DNA of 64,000 nt from Euphorbia lathyris (GCF_963576675.1 NC_088918.1:56005501-56069500); one strand, 5' to 3'; counted from the first letter of the stretch, positions 33,811-45,896 are shown. Notes: generated by a model from the sequence alone, not told the origin. Numbers and translations: made by a program.

Positions 33811-34145
33811 TGAGCAAAAGTGGATTTGGGTAAAAAATATTATTTCTCATAAAAGTTATCATTCGGAAATGTAATATGAAAGCAGTATTTGAAGAATAAA
33901 AGCTAACATAAAACTAATTGAATAAGCTTATAACTATAATTCCTCTTTTCACTCCTATTTTCACGGGTTCGATAGTTGGCCACAACTGTCAATGGATGTG
34001 ATCAGATGTGGTGAATTTATTATAAATAAAATACTCTTACAAAAATTAAACTTAACTATAATTTACATTTTATAACCCTCAAACAAAACAAAGTTAAATT
34101 TTAACTTTGATTTCGGTGGCTTTCATTTTCTTCCCACGGCTCTTT
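33811..34145 (-). repeat. 5' LTR of the Copia element (interrupted)
   Basis: The LTR end (CA on the element strand) is at 33811. The stretch up to about 34145 is about 95% alike to 39557-39846, supporting an LTR. Its outer end is lost where the Tourist-like element begins at about 34146, so the TG start cannot be placed. Confidence 0.7.
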
Positions 34146-35019
34146 TAACGAAAAAAAAGCAAAAAAAATGAAAAATAAGAAAATGAGAAAATAGAAAAAA
34201 AAACGGTGAAAATGGAAAACGAAAAACGAGAAAAATGTAAAAAAATACTATGAAAACACGGAAAATTATATACTAATTTCACGATTTTCATGTTTTTTTT
34301 TGTTGATTTTAATTATGTAAATAAAATTTTGCGATATTTAACTAAGCAAACATAAGTAATGTAATGCTAATTACATTTCATTGTTTTTTGGCTTAATACA
34401 TCATTTGCTCCCTGAACTTGTCCAAAAAGGTTAATTGGCCCCCTGAACTTTCAAAGTGTTCCGATAGCCCCCTGAACTTGCATAAAATGTTCAGTTAGCC
34501 CCCTGAACTTGCGTAAAATGTAATCAACTGATCATTCGGTCGTAAAAAAGTAAGTTAAATGTGGAAGATATATTCCACGAGTCTTAAAAAAAGTAAAACG
34601 ACCAAAATCAGAGTATACGATTATAATATTAGAGAAGACAAGTTGTATAGTTAAACAAGCAATAACTTCATTTTTAATCTATTTTTTTAATTATGTAATA
34701 ACATTCTAAAATGCGTGGAATATATCTTTCGGATTTAACTTACTTTTTTACGACTGAGTGATCAATTGATTACATTTTACGCAAGTTCATGGGGCTAACT
34801 GAACATTCCATGTAAGTTCAAGGGGCTATCGGAGCACTTTGAAAGTTCAGGGGGCCAATCAACCTTTTTGGACAAGTTCAGGGAGCAAATGATGTATTAA
34901 GCCTTGTTTTTTTAACCAAACATGGTAATGGAATCACCATTCCATTACATTACATTACAAGTTTGATTATATTACAACTTTGATTACATTACATTGCATT
35001 ACGTCATACCAAACGCACC
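34146..35019. mobile_element. Tourist-like element, left end degraded, split by a MULE MITE
   Basis: The right end, inverted, reads GGGTGCGTTTGGTATGACG then TAATGCAATGTAATG, a sister of the element at 27444, followed by TAA at 35020-35022. The left part has the same ACGAAAAA-type interior, but its terminal repeat is missing next to TAA at about 34143-34145. A MULE MITE at 34390-34903 is inserted inside. Confidence 0.7.
34390..34903. mobile_element. Nested MULE (Mutator-like) MITE with long inverted ends
   Basis: Terminal inverted repeats of about 150 bp begin GGCTTAATACATCATTTGCT and contain repeated CCCCCTGAACTT modules spaced about 40 bp. An exact 9-bp duplication TTGTTTTTT (34381-34389 and 34904-34912) fits Mutator-like transposition. 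It is 514 bp with no coding capacity. Confidence 0.85.
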
Positions 35020-35022
35020 CTA

Positions 35023-36739
35023 AGAATCCAACAATTGCTAATGTAGTGAACTGTTCAGCTTTTCTCCTACCAACTTCTGGTTAATTGCTTACCTACCTGG
35101 AATTCACATCTTGTCCGCCATAAGGGGGAATCTGATTATCTACAGGCTACAGCTTCCAATTATTCCTAATTCTGTATTAATTATTAACATTTTTGTCAAC
35201 ATGATGAAAAGGCGAAAACTTCACGTTCGAAGAGTGTAGATTCCCATCAATTATGTGCTTTATAATTTGAGTCAGATTAAGATGTTACTGCTAAACTTTT
35301 TTGATGCAGCATCCTATGAAAAATATGTTCAAATGTGGTTACGGGCCTTACCGATACATCTGGAGCAAGATCTCCTTGAGTGCAGGTGAAGCCCTTTGAA
35401 AGCATCCCATGGTGAGCTGCTCCCTTTTCATGTTTTTAAGTTTACATGGTGGCAGAGGTAAAAACTTAGATATATATATAAATATTAATGAGATTCCATG
35501 AATGAATGGAATTAAAATAGTGGTTATGAAGATTGAGTAGAAATGAAGTTGAAGTGTTGCAATTATGATTAGCAATCTTGGAAGCAAGTCGTTATTTATA
35601 TACACACGTACCTACTCTCTGATCTTCTGCTATGGCACTAACATTTGTTTGCATATCAAGTTAAATTGATGGCCTGTCTGCATCACTCTCTCTTGATCCC
35701 CATTTTGCATGAGCCTTTCATGCAATTAAATTTAAGTAGTATATCAATGTTTATGTTATAGTTAATGTGATATGGTGATAATAATATTTCTTCTTAATTT
35801 ATGAGCTTTTTTGAAGTAGATATTTGATTATTGAAAAATGAAAAATCAAAAGGATGATAGTATCATGCTTTTATCAAGATAGACATTGTCAATCTTGATG
35901 ATAGTGTTGTGTTTGATTTTGTAGAGAATATATATTCAACTCTCAGCTCCTCCATTCATTCAGTTAAGGATTGCAAATGGAGCGAGAAGTATCCACCTTT
36001 AATACGGAGATTGAGAAAAATATTTCTCTAATGATAGGGATGGGATGACGATCTCTACTTCTACCCTACAAGGATCTCCATTTCTATTGTACTTGTTGTA
36101 ACAATCTGATCCAACGGATTGTATATTGTTTGCTTTGGTCCAAATTCAACACTTCTGGATTCACAATTTTAAAACACATCTACTTGTATTATTGAAATCT
36201 ACTTTATTAATAAGTCTCAGTTACTCTTTTTATTTATTTTCGATATGAGATACAATTCATTTTTCTCCGATCGTCATCCCTTGTGGCTAGGGGAAGTTTC
36301 AGTATTTTAAAGACCCTAAACATCCTTTAAACGGATTGACACTATTAATTAAGCAAATTGAATATGGGTGAAAAATATAAGACTTTGATTCGATTAATCT
36401 ATTACAACATTTAAAGTCAACTAAATAGATTATAAAATCTCTGTCTAATTAATCTATTACCAAATTTATCAATAAAGTAGGATAAAATTACTTATAAACT
36501 CACAATAATATATTTTATTTACATATTTAAGGTTAAATTTGTTAAATGGAAGTAAAAAATCAGATTAAAAATATTTAATTAATTAAAAATAAATATTTAA
36601 TTAATTAAAAATAATAAATTTATATTTATAATATATTAAATAATTACTAACCTATTAATTAAAATAATAAAAGAAAGCAAGAGTTACGGGAAGATGGAAA
36701 AACACAAAGCAAAGGAAATCCAAAAGTCACAAATAAACT
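35023..36739. other. AT-rich spacer, no supported gene
   Basis: Nothing recognisable apart from AT-rich sequence. A minus-strand open frame at 35348-35605 includes GCFQRASPALKEILLQMYR but has no identifiable domain, introns or promoter, and is not called. Confidence 0.45.
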
Positions 36740-39548
36740 TCTATATAAAGCATGATAGATAGTATTCCACCATTATATTCATTGGTCACGATAGATAGTA
36801 TTATATTTCTTAAGGTAAATATTCGATTTTTTTTTATATGTTGTAGTTATTTTGTTCTCAATTATGTTGTTGTTTTATTTTTATTAAACAATAGTTGTTA
36901 TAGTTTCATCTTGCAGATTCATTTTTGTTGTTACCCAGGTTCTATATACCTCTCGCTATCTTATCCATGTTTTCTTTTTTATTTGTCTTGTTTTTTTTCC
37001 AAACTGATAGCTTCAATTGAAGAAATCCGACAGAAATAGAAAATGCATGAACAACTAAAACCGGAAAACATAAAAGTGTCAAAAATTACAAGAAATTCTT
37101 ATGTTTCTCAAGGTAATTATTCGATTTTTTTTTCATATGTTGTAGTTATTTTTGTTCTCAATTGTGTTGTTGTTTTCTTTTTATTAAACAATAGTTGTTA
37201 TAGTTTCATTTTTCAGAGATGAAATTCCATTTCTATCGTTATCCAGGTTCCATACCTCTCGCTACCTTATCCATGTTTTCTTTTTTATTTGTCTTTTTTT
37301 TTCAAAATGACTAAAATAAAGATTTTGTAAATTTGTATTCTTTTTTAGTATATGTTGCTAGGTGTTATCGTTTCGATTGCTAACTCTTAACTAAAATTTA
37401 GATTTTCGGCTTTATATGAACTCAATTTTTGGCTTTCTCAATTGTGCTGTTGTTTTATTTTTATTAAACAATTGTTGTTATAGTTTCATCTTTCAGAGAT
37501 GAAATTCCATTTCTGTCGTTATCCAGATTCCATACCTCTCGCTACATTATCCATGTTTTCTTATTTATTTATTTATTTTTCAAAATGACTAAAATAAAGA
37601 TTTTGTATATTTGCATTCTTTTTTAGTATATGTTCCTAGGTGTTATCGTTTTGATTGTTTAAAATTTAGATTTTCGGCTTTTTATGAACTCAATTTTTAG
37701 TTTTAATTGAAGTTAGATTAATTTTTCTAATTCGGAACATGTTGAAATCCACTCATTTTTTTAGTTTGAGTTCAGCTAATTGATATGGATTGTATTTTTT
37801 ATTTTTATGCATTTTGGTACAAATAGATATAAAGTTTCACACGATAGTTGTTCATTGAAGTTTGAGACATATTAAATAAAATATTAAAGAGATATTGAAA
37901 TATTATACTTACAATGAAGTTTATTTCAATATAAATTATGTTATATTATTATTATTATCAAGAAGTTATTTTTTCCCAATTTTTTAGACAATGAGATTAT
38001 AAGCGTCTAATACGCTTGATAAGATGTTTATTCTTGAAGAATGTGGATTATGCTAGATACGAATTCAAAATCAAGGTAAATAAAAATGTATGCTAGATGC
38101 TCAAAATCCTAAAAATGTACATTAATTATGGATATTGAGATAATTGCTTTTGCAATATTGACTTATATAATTTTTAACTATTATATTATGGTTCGTACAA
38201 AATTGTTAGTATTTCAAGAGTTTTTAACAGATGAAAATGAAATATTATCATAGGACAAATTATTGAAAAATATTAATTAAAAAAATATTATTATTTGAAT
38301 CTCTTCAAATTCTCAAATGTTGAGCATAATGATTCTAATTAATATAATTAATTTCACATATTAATTATAGAACGTTTTTTTTTGTACTGAGTGGTTACAA
38401 TTGCGATTTAATTCTATTTAACTAAAATTAATTTATGGACTTAATACTTCATTAAAAAAAAATAAAATGTTTAATTAATGGGTAAAAAATATTTTCACTC
38501 TCCTCTTTATACGCTTATGTCTCGACATTCTCTCTTATTTTCAAAAAAAAAACCCGAGAGGAAGATGATTCTCCTAATTATCTTTTTCGTCCCTTCATTT
38601 TTTTCAATTCTTTTGTTTGTTTTTCTTACTTACAAAATTCAAGAATATATAATTATTAGAAAATATTAATGAAGTCAAATAAGTGATATCTGCGAGTATG
38701 GCTGATATTCTATATAGTGAAAGAATGAAGAACAAATTGATCGAATGTCTTGATGAGATATTACGAGATGAAAATAGGAGAAATCATCATCTTAAACTGA
38801 TTCAATTAGATATATTGGGTTATTGTAGCAGAATGAATAATTGAATTCGAATACTTGGTGATTATGAAATTCCATCAACCAAAATAATTATCATCAAGAT
38901 GAATTTGTGACTAATTCTTACGAATTTTATTTTTTTATATGTAACATATTGAATTGATAAAGTTTCTTCATATGCAACATTAGAAAAGTATTGATTGTAA
39001 TAGTTTATAGAATAATATATTGATGTTGCTTCCATTTTAACATAGATTGTAATTCTTTTGTATCGTAGATATAATATTTAAGTTTAATTGTAGTTTAATT
39101 CAATTTTTGTTTAACCTATATTGTAATTCTTTTGTATCTTAAATATAATATTTAATTTTAATTATAGTTTAATTCAATTTTTGGTTTTTTATTATATTCT
39201 AATATATTTCTTAATTAATCTGCTATTTTATTATTATTGTTTCACAGAATATTTGGAATATGAAAATGTATTAAAATGCCTAAAAATTACAAATCATTGA
39301 ATTTTGTAAAAATAAATAAATCATTCATCTTTAGTTAAAATTCTATAAAAAAAAGTAGTCAATTATTTTTAAAATTAATTTAATTTGAATTATCATTAAA
39401 ATATATATATTAATTTCAAATATACATAATATAATTTTTTTTTCATAGCATGATATAAAATTATTTAAAAGTAAATATGTCAATTTATTTATTTATCTAA
39501 ATTATATAAAAGTTTCATACCCCGTGCATCGCACGAGTTTTCGACTAG
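36740..39548 (+). mobile_element. Probable non-autonomous Helitron
   Basis: The right end shows the Helitron pattern: a GC hairpin CGTGC-ATC-GCACG (39523-39535) followed after ten bases by CTAG (39545-39548), then T. The left end is less sure; TCTATATAAAGC at 36740 is a plausible TC start but is not preceded by A. The interior has no Rep/helicase and carries an imperfect internal repeat: the block AAACAATAGTTGTTATAGTT recurs near 36885, 37186 and (one base changed) 37467, and a longer unit (about 37216-37440) is repeated at about 37496-37710. Confidence 0.65.
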
Positions 39549-39556
39549 TTTATACA

Positions 39557-39846
39557 AATATGAAAGCAGTGTTTGAAGAATAAAAGCTAACTATTTGTAC
39601 AGAAAAGATAAAACTAATTGAATAAGCTTATAACTATAACTCCTCTTTTCACTCCTATTTTCACGAGTTCGATAGTTGGCCACAACTGTCAATGGATGTG
39701 ATCAGATGTGGTGAATTTATTATAAATAAAATACTCTTACAAAAATTAAACTTAACTATAATTTACATTTTATAACCCTCAAACAAAACAAAATTAAATT
39801 TTAACTTTGATTTCAGTGGCTTTCATTTTCTTCCCACGGCTCTTTT
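39557..39846 (-). repeat. Second copy of the Copia LTR sequence (partial)
   Basis: It shares almost all of 33870-34145 (for example CTTATAACTATA, TGGATGTGATCAGATGTG, TTCTTCCCACGGCTCTTTTA). It begins eight bases after the Helitron end, and the first 60 bp of the LTR are missing here. It cannot be the 3' LTR of the 31640-33634 relic, because it lies upstream of its gag. A solo or broken LTR is likeliest. Confidence 0.65.
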
Positions 39847-40140
39847 AAATTTCACTACAAATGACAATCAACCTCCAAACTCCCCCACAATTTAATTTGT
39901 ATCATAATCGGGATGGATGTACAGTAGGATAATGGAGGCACTTGCTCCCACTAACTTTTAGGAAAACTTTTTTTATCCCGCACTTTTTGCTCTTTTTGTT
40001 TGTGCAAAGCAAGTTTTTTTTTTTTTTTTGTTCAGCAGGTCCGTCTATCTCAGGGAGGAGGAAGGTTGAAGATGACATATTTTTAGTCCTGGTTTAGGAA
40101 GGGGTTAATGGAAGTAAAGGAGAGTAATAGAAGGTTAAAT

Positions 40141-40861
40141 ATCAAGTTAACAGTCAAGGTGCGGGAAAAACTAGAGAGAGAAGCTCTCACCTCTCTCTAG
40201 CTTCTCCATTTATTTTTCTTCCAAATCTTGGTGTCTTTAACTCTTCATCACCGTTGTTGCCGCTTTACGTTTTCGATCTTGGTTTCTACTCAGGTTTTTT
40301 TAGAGGAGGAAGAAGGAAGCTTGTCTTCCTTCTTCCTCCTCTCATTTATGTTTAGATTTAGCTTTTAGTTTCAGATCTACTTTTTCTTGTTCGTTTGAAG
40401 TCTATATTCCTTATTGAACGTCTTTTTCCATCAGATCTATAACTGTTAGCTATATTTCTTTCATTTATTCTTTTTTCGGTCTTAGCAAGAACGGAAAAGG
40501 TTTATCTTATCCGTAAATCTATAGATCTGCGTGGTTGCAAAAACAGAAAGGACTTAGATCCGAATGTCCGGAAGAGTCTAAATGATGAAGTATGGATTGC
40601 AGAGGTTTTCCAACGGAATTCGACGCACGAGAAGGATATGATTTCTTTGTTTGTTTTATTTGTACCTTTTATGAGTTTTATTGCTCTTTGTAGTCTTATT
40701 ATTGCTATTTGTAGTCTTATTACTGCATTTTGTAGTCTGTTTTCTTCCCTTTGTGGACGTAGCCTATATGGGTGGGAGGTTTTATTCCTCTTCATTCTCA
40801 CGATGTATTTGTATTGTTAAATTAATTAAATGATATGGTTTTTTATCAAAAAAAAAAAAAC
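40141..40861 (+). mobile_element. Poly(A)-ended LINE-derived retrocopy
   Basis: A pyrimidine-rich leader (CTCTCTCTAGCTTCTCC) is followed by about 550 bp without a valid long frame and then GGTTTTTTATC plus 13 A at 40849-40861, the end style of plant L1 elements. The centre (40475-40640) is repeated in diverged form at 50350-50540. It looks like a LINE with its two ends joined and its middle lost, or a SINE-like derivative. A 60-codon hydrophobic frame at 40638-40820 is made of imperfect repeats of TGTAGTCTTATTA and is not called. Confidence 0.55.
40302..40342. repeat. Perfect 18-bp hairpin, purine/pyrimidine arms
   Basis: The arm AGAGGAGGAAGAAGGAAG (40302-40319) and its exact complement (40325-40342) flank a five-base loop CTTGT. 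Each arm is all purine or all pyrimidine. It lies in the retrocopy's leader. Confidence 0.9.
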
Positions 40862-42440
40862 ATTGTTTGAGAGTTATTTGTTTTAGAGTAAGTGAAGGTT
40901 AATAGAAGTTAAATGCTTACTTCATTTATCCTCCAATTTGGAGGTTAAGGGGAGTAACGTAAAGTTTTTAAATTTTTTTTTGTCTTTGCAAAATAAATTT
41001 AACTTTTCTTCCTTTTCATATTTAAACTCGAGTTAAACATTTAACCTTATTTACATTCTATAAACTCCCAAATTAGGTTAATTTTTAACTTTCATTTCTG
41101 ATCACCTCCTTCTTTCCATTACCTCCTTTAATTCTTATGTCCATTAACCTCCAAACACTCAAAAGCATAGGTTTTATTTTATTTTTTTCTTAAAAAACTA
41201 AATGAAAATGTCATCGTCTTGTTTAAAAGAAACAGAAATGAAAAAACTAAACTTAATAATATCTCTTCCTCTTGCTTACTCCAAGACCATAGATTTCAGT
41301 ACAAGGGAGGGAACCAGTCGACAGATTCGACGGCCAACCAAATCGCCTCCGCCGCCGTGCATCGTCGCCTTTGAGGTCAGTTATTAGGGAATACTGTCTT
41401 AGTGTCTACTGATTAATATGAAATTCAGTTTAGGCTTGTTTTAGTTTTACTTGATTTTGAATCTGTAAGCTGTGTTGTATTTTGTTATTAAAATTAGTTT
41501 TACGAGAGGTGAAAAAATGATTTGAAAAGTTCGACTGGTAACCACATTGTGGCAATTATTGAAAGCATTCAAGAACATAATAATTTATCAAACACTAGAT
41601 GTGAAAGGGAGAATGTGATTCTCTAACTGGAAAACTATAAGGGGATTTAGAGTTTGAAATCGATAAATAAATTACAGTTCATTCATTTGGAAAGCGTAAT
41701 TACTTTTGGAACTTGATGAAAGAAAAAAGTGGAGCATTAGTATCTAACTGGAGAAATACAAATAGGAAAAAGTATTTGCTTTCTCTAATCTAATTGAAGA
41801 TGATAATAATGAAAATAGGCAAAACAGCAAATTCGATTTCAACTACTTAAAACTTGAACTTTCATTATAAACCTTGCTCTGATATGAATTTTAAATATCT
41901 AGAGCTCAAGGAAGTCTTAGAGAGAAAAATAAAAATGCAGTTAGTAATGAATCCGAAGTTCAATAATGTTCTTCAAAGTATAAGTGGTTCACCTAATGGC
42001 AGAGGTTTCATGAACTCTAATTAAATAGAGCTAAGAAGTAAGAACATTTACTTGTCTATTGACGAAAATCAGAACTTCTTTTTATAGTCATTTAAAATTC
42101 TAAGATTTAGATGTTGCATATGTATTAAGTTGTGGTATTAGTGTTACTCTAATATGCAAGGTATTTAATTCAACATGATATTTCAGTTTTTTTGGTTGCC
42201 AGGCTATGTTAAATTTTATAGAATTAGTTGTAGGATTAAGTTATTTTACTTTTTAGTGCAGAAAAACTGTAATTTTCAGTCATGGATAAGTTTTTCATTT
42301 AAAAAAAAAACCCAGAACAACCAATTGGTAAAGATGTTATTATTTTACCAATTGAAAATCCTAGATCCGTAACCACTATCTCCTTTCTTTTAGTTCCGCC
42401 TCCCCTTTGAGCAGCTAATCCACTATTGTTAAAGAGATTT
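40862..42440. other. AT-rich spacer with a possible GC-richer exon
   Basis: Mostly AT-rich. A short GC-richer piece at about 41290-41380 (CAAATCGCCTCCGCCGCC) ends at TTTGAG before GTCAGTT and could be a leader exon with a 5' splice site, but no partner exon is identified. (AT)-type and poly(A) runs are scattered. Ends resembling a small element (TGTTTGAGAG near 40864, CTCCAAACACTCAAA near 41150) are too weak to define one. Confidence 0.35.
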
Positions 42441-43775
42441 CAACAATTTAATTTATCACTCTACTCCGGCGAGATATTGGCGGACTTAGAGCTTCAGGGC
42501 TCCTCTCTTCTCACTCCACCATTAGATTTCTCTCCCTTTCTTCTCAAGGTAAAACAAAACAACTCTTCTCTATATTTCTCTCTTTATTATTATCATTAGC
42601 TCTGTTTAGTATTCATTTTCAATGTTGCAGAAGTTATTGAATGTGTTTCTTGTACGACTGATTTGACGGTTCTTCTATTTAAATGCCCTTGTGTTACTGA
42701 TTTGGCGATTCTTCATCTTTGATTCGGCAATCTCTCTGTTGAAGACTTTTTACATTAATTGATCTGCTGAATGGGTGTACTGCCTATTTATGATTATTAT
42801 ATTGTTGTAGATTTTCGTTTTTGGTGATAATTTTATATTGGAGCCTTATGACATCATACCAATGAGTATTATGCTTGAAAACTGTACAAGACGTTTTTGA
42901 ACTCCTTGGGAATAGTAAGATGATATCATGCTCTTCAACTGCAACTTCTTAAATCGTCCGGACAGCCATAGATCATGTGATTTTTGGCATCTTATTTGCC
43001 TATTTAGGGTCCTTTTTTGTCATCTGGTAAATGCTGTTTTTAATGAATTTTTGCAATTACAATATAATACTGGTGGCCAATAAATGTTAGTTCAGGGTAG
43101 GCTCTAATCAACTGCATGGCAACATATTAGCACTTTGTGCTGCATAGGATATATGATGAGAAGAGGATGTGAAACCTTATTCTGTATTTGTTACAAGGTA
43201 GGATAAGAGAATCTGATTTTTTTTTTTTTTTTTTTTCCAGCAAGATGAAAGAGATTTTTTCTGTGTTGCTAATTTGATATTTGGGTAAACTGTCTGTTCT
43301 TTTTCTTCTTCATGATGCTTTTATAGCTCATTATGCGGACCTACATTTCATAATTGAGATTATTGTCAGATTCTAATAGTACCTAAGTATATCTTCCATT
43401 CTCTGAGGATATTGATGTGTATTCTATGAGGAGAAAGTGATTATTGGCTTTCTTTGTTGATGATTTCTAAATAGTAAATAATAAGGGATAATGGTCAAAT
43501 TTGTCGCCTAGATTATTGATAGAGAGAAGTATGAGAAAGTATGCCCTGGGAATTTGCAGGGTGGAACAGTATGGATTCATGCTTTTTTCAATTCAATAAT
43601 GGAGTTGCTATTCTGCTGCTTTTTCAATTTTAGTTTTTATTAAAATATACTGTATTATCTTCAATGCTCAAAGTTGAACTGTAAGCCTGCAATATTTGTG
43701 TGATCTGTTTATTTTTCTTTGTAGGCTTTAAACTATAATTTCAAGTCTCTACCTTGCTAATTCTGATTTAATCCA
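42440..43775 (+). promoter_or_regulatory. 5' UTR exon, intron and second leader of the PPR gene
   Basis: A pyrimidine-rich leader (TTCTCACTCCACC through TCTTCTCAAG) ends at 42548 before GTAAAAC. The acceptor TTTCTTTGTAG ends at 43724, giving a 1,176-bp intron in the 5' UTR. The second leader piece runs 43725-43775 to the ATG. The splice sites are seen; use is inferred. Confidence 0.55.
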
Positions 43776-45896
43776 ATGCTGAAGCCCCCAAGAAAACCAC
43801 ATAGAGTACTCAGGCTTGCACTGCTTCTTTTCAGGCCAATCTGCACATCATCTTCTCATAAAGATCCTATTAGGCTCTTAAAACTATCAGCTGACACTAA
43901 AAACCTCAAATATGGTAAAATGATCCATGCTTATTTTATCACAGGAAATCAAGCCACGGAACACAACAAAATTGAAATGAACTCCCTTGTAAATTTCTAC
44001 GCAAAATGCGATGAAATTCTAATAGCCCGTAAGCTATTTGATAGTATGCATACGAGAAATGTAGTTTCTTGGAGTGCTCTGATGGCTGGATATTTGCATA
44101 ATGGGTTTTTATTAGAAGTCATTCGACTATTGAAAGATATGATTTCAGATAGCAACATAAGACCGAATGAGTATATTTTTGCTACTGTGTTGTCTTCTTG
44201 TTCTCGTAGTGGAAGAGTTGAGGAGGGTTTACAATGTCATGGTTTTGCATTCAAGTGTGGACTTATGTTTCATCAGTATGTAAGGAACGCGCTTATGTAT
44301 ATATATTCAAAGTATTTGTGTGTTCAAGAGGCAATGTGGATTTTCAATTCAGTGCCGAGAAATGATATTTTTGCCTACAACTCAGTTATGACTGGACTTG
44401 TAGAAAATGGGCATTTTAGGGAAGGCGTAGAGGTTGTAAGAAAGATAGTATTTGAGTGTATGAATTGGGATAATGTTACTTATGTTAATGTTTTTGGGCT
44501 TTGTGCTTGTACTAGAAATAAGAGATTAGGTTTGCAAGTTCATGGTAAGATGATAACTAGCTATGTTAAAGTTGATGAGTACATCAGTAGTGCAGTAATT
44601 AATTTTTATGGGAGATGCGGAGGAACTTTAAATGCTAGAATTTTTTTTGATCATTTGCAAAGTCAAAATGTGGTGTTGTGGACAGCAATTATAAGTGCTT
44701 ATTTCCAAAGTGGTTCCTTTGAGGAAGCCTTGGCCTTATTTGGAAAAATGAAACTTGCAGGTGTAGTACCAAATGAGTTTACTTTTGCTGTCTTATTAAA
44801 TTGCTGTACAGGACTGTCTGCCTTGAGATTTGGATATTTGCTCCATGCATGCATTGAGAAGTCAGCTTTTAAGGACCAGCTTATTGTTGGAAACGCCTTA
44901 ATCAATATGTATGCGAAGGGTGGTAATATTGCAGCTGCATATAAAGTATTTTCAGGCATGATATATCGAGACACTATTACTTGGAATGCAATGATATGTG
45001 GGTACTCGCATCATGGGCTAGGTAACCATGCTCTTCAGGTCTTTCAAGAAATGTTAGCTGCAGAAGAGCATCCTAACTATATAACTTTTGTGGGGGTTCT
45101 ATCTTCATGTAGCCATCTTGGGTTTGTGAAAGAAGGTTTCTACTATTTGACGAACCTAATGAAACATTTTAGAATTGAACCTGGACTAGAGCATTATACA
45201 TGTATCGTTGGCCTTCTAAGCAAGGCTGGACAGCTTGATGATGCCATCAATTTTATGAGGTCTACACCTGTCAAATGGGATGTTGTTGCCTGGCGGACTT
45301 TATTTAATGCTTGTCATGTTCACCAAAACTATGTTTTGGGAAAGTGGATTGCAGATTTATTGCTGAGGATGGACCCTGATAATGTGGGAACATATATATT
45401 ATTATCTAATATGTATGCCAAGGGAAAGATGTGGGATGGAGTTGCCAAGATGCGAAAATTGATGAGGGATAAAAATATCAAGAAAGAACCTGGAGTGAGT
45501 TGGATAGAGATAAAAAATGCTACCCATATTTTTGTTTCAGAAGACATCAATCATCCAGATTATAGTCAGATTTATAAAAAAGTAAATGAACTCTTGGACA
45601 TGATTAGACCGCTTGGCTATGTTCCTGATACGAGTGCAGTGTTGCATGATATAGAGGATGAGCAGAGGCATGACCATCTCAGTTATCACAGTGAGAAGTT
45701 GGCCATAGCATACGGTTTCTTAAGAATTCCTTTAGAAGCACCTATCGTTGTCATCAAGAATCTCAGAATGTGTGCTGATTGTCATCTGGCTGTGAAACTT
45801 ATATCTAAGGTTATGAACAGGATGATTATTGTTAGAGATACCAACCGGTTCCATCATTTTCAAAATGGATGTTGTTCTTGTGCTGATTATTGGTGA
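43776..45896 (+). CDS. Pentatricopeptide repeat protein, PLS-DYW class (At5g39680-like)
   Basis: An uninterrupted 706-residue frame, as usual for this intron-poor family. The Arg-rich N terminus (MLKPPRKPHRVLRLALLLFR) suits import into mitochondria or plastids. P, L and S repeats follow (for example ARKLFDSMHTRNVVSWSALM, NALINMYAKGGNIAAAYKVF), then E and E+ regions (EPGVSWIEIKNATHIFV, about residues 560-577) and a complete DYW domain. The DYW domain keeps His638-Ser-Glu640, Cys666 and Cys669-His670, the second zinc set Cys700 and Cys702, and the final Asp-Tyr-Trp at 704-706. DYW domains are cytidine deaminases that edit C to U in organelle RNA, with the repeats choosing the site. Overall order and wording (HYTCIVGLLSKAG, DVVAWRTLFNACHV, YHSEKLAIAYG) resemble Arabidopsis At5g39680 (EMB2744). 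Orthology is inferred from recall, not alignment. Confidence 0.95.
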   Translation: MLKPPRKPHRVLRLALLLFRPICTSSSHKDPIRLLKLSADTKNLKYGKMIHAYFITGNQATEHNKIEMNSLVNFYAKCDEILIARKLFDSMHTRNVVSWSALMAGYLHNGFLLEVIRLLKDMISDSNIRPNEYIFATVLSSCSRSGRVEEGLQCHGFAFKCGLMFHQYVRNALMYIYSKYLCVQEAMWIFNSVPRNDIFAYNSVMTGLVENGHFREGVEVVRKIVFECMNWDNVTYVNVFGLCACTRNKRLGLQVHGKMITSYVKVDEYISSAVINFYGRCGGTLNARIFFDHLQSQNVVLWTAIISAYFQSGSFEEALALFGKMKLAGVVPNEFTFAVLLNCCTGLSALRFGYLLHACIEKSAFKDQLIVGNALINMYAKGGNIAAAYKVFSGMIYRDTITWNAMICGYSHHGLGNHALQVFQEMLAAEEHPNYITFVGVLSSCSHLGFVKEGFYYLTNLMKHFRIEPGLEHYTCIVGLLSKAGQLDDAINFMRSTPVKWDVVAWRTLFNACHVHQNYVLGKWIADLLLRMDPDNVGTYILLSNMYAKGKMWDGVAKMRKLMRDKNIKKEPGVSWIEIKNATHIFVSEDINHPDYSQIYKKVNELLDMIRPLGYVPDTSAVLHDIEDEQRHDHLSYHSEKLAIAYGFLRIPLEAPIVVIKNLRMCADCHLAVKLISKVMNRMIIVRDTNRFHHFQNGCCSCADYW

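Noticed and set aside
33811..39846. The two LTR-like copies as the pair of one 6-kb Copia element
   Set aside because: The gag-pol relic lies to the left of the first copy on the minus strand, so the second copy, further right, cannot be its 3' LTR.
40302..40342. microRNA precursor
   Set aside because: The stem is too short (18 bp), the loop is five bases and the arms are low-complexity purine/pyrimidine.
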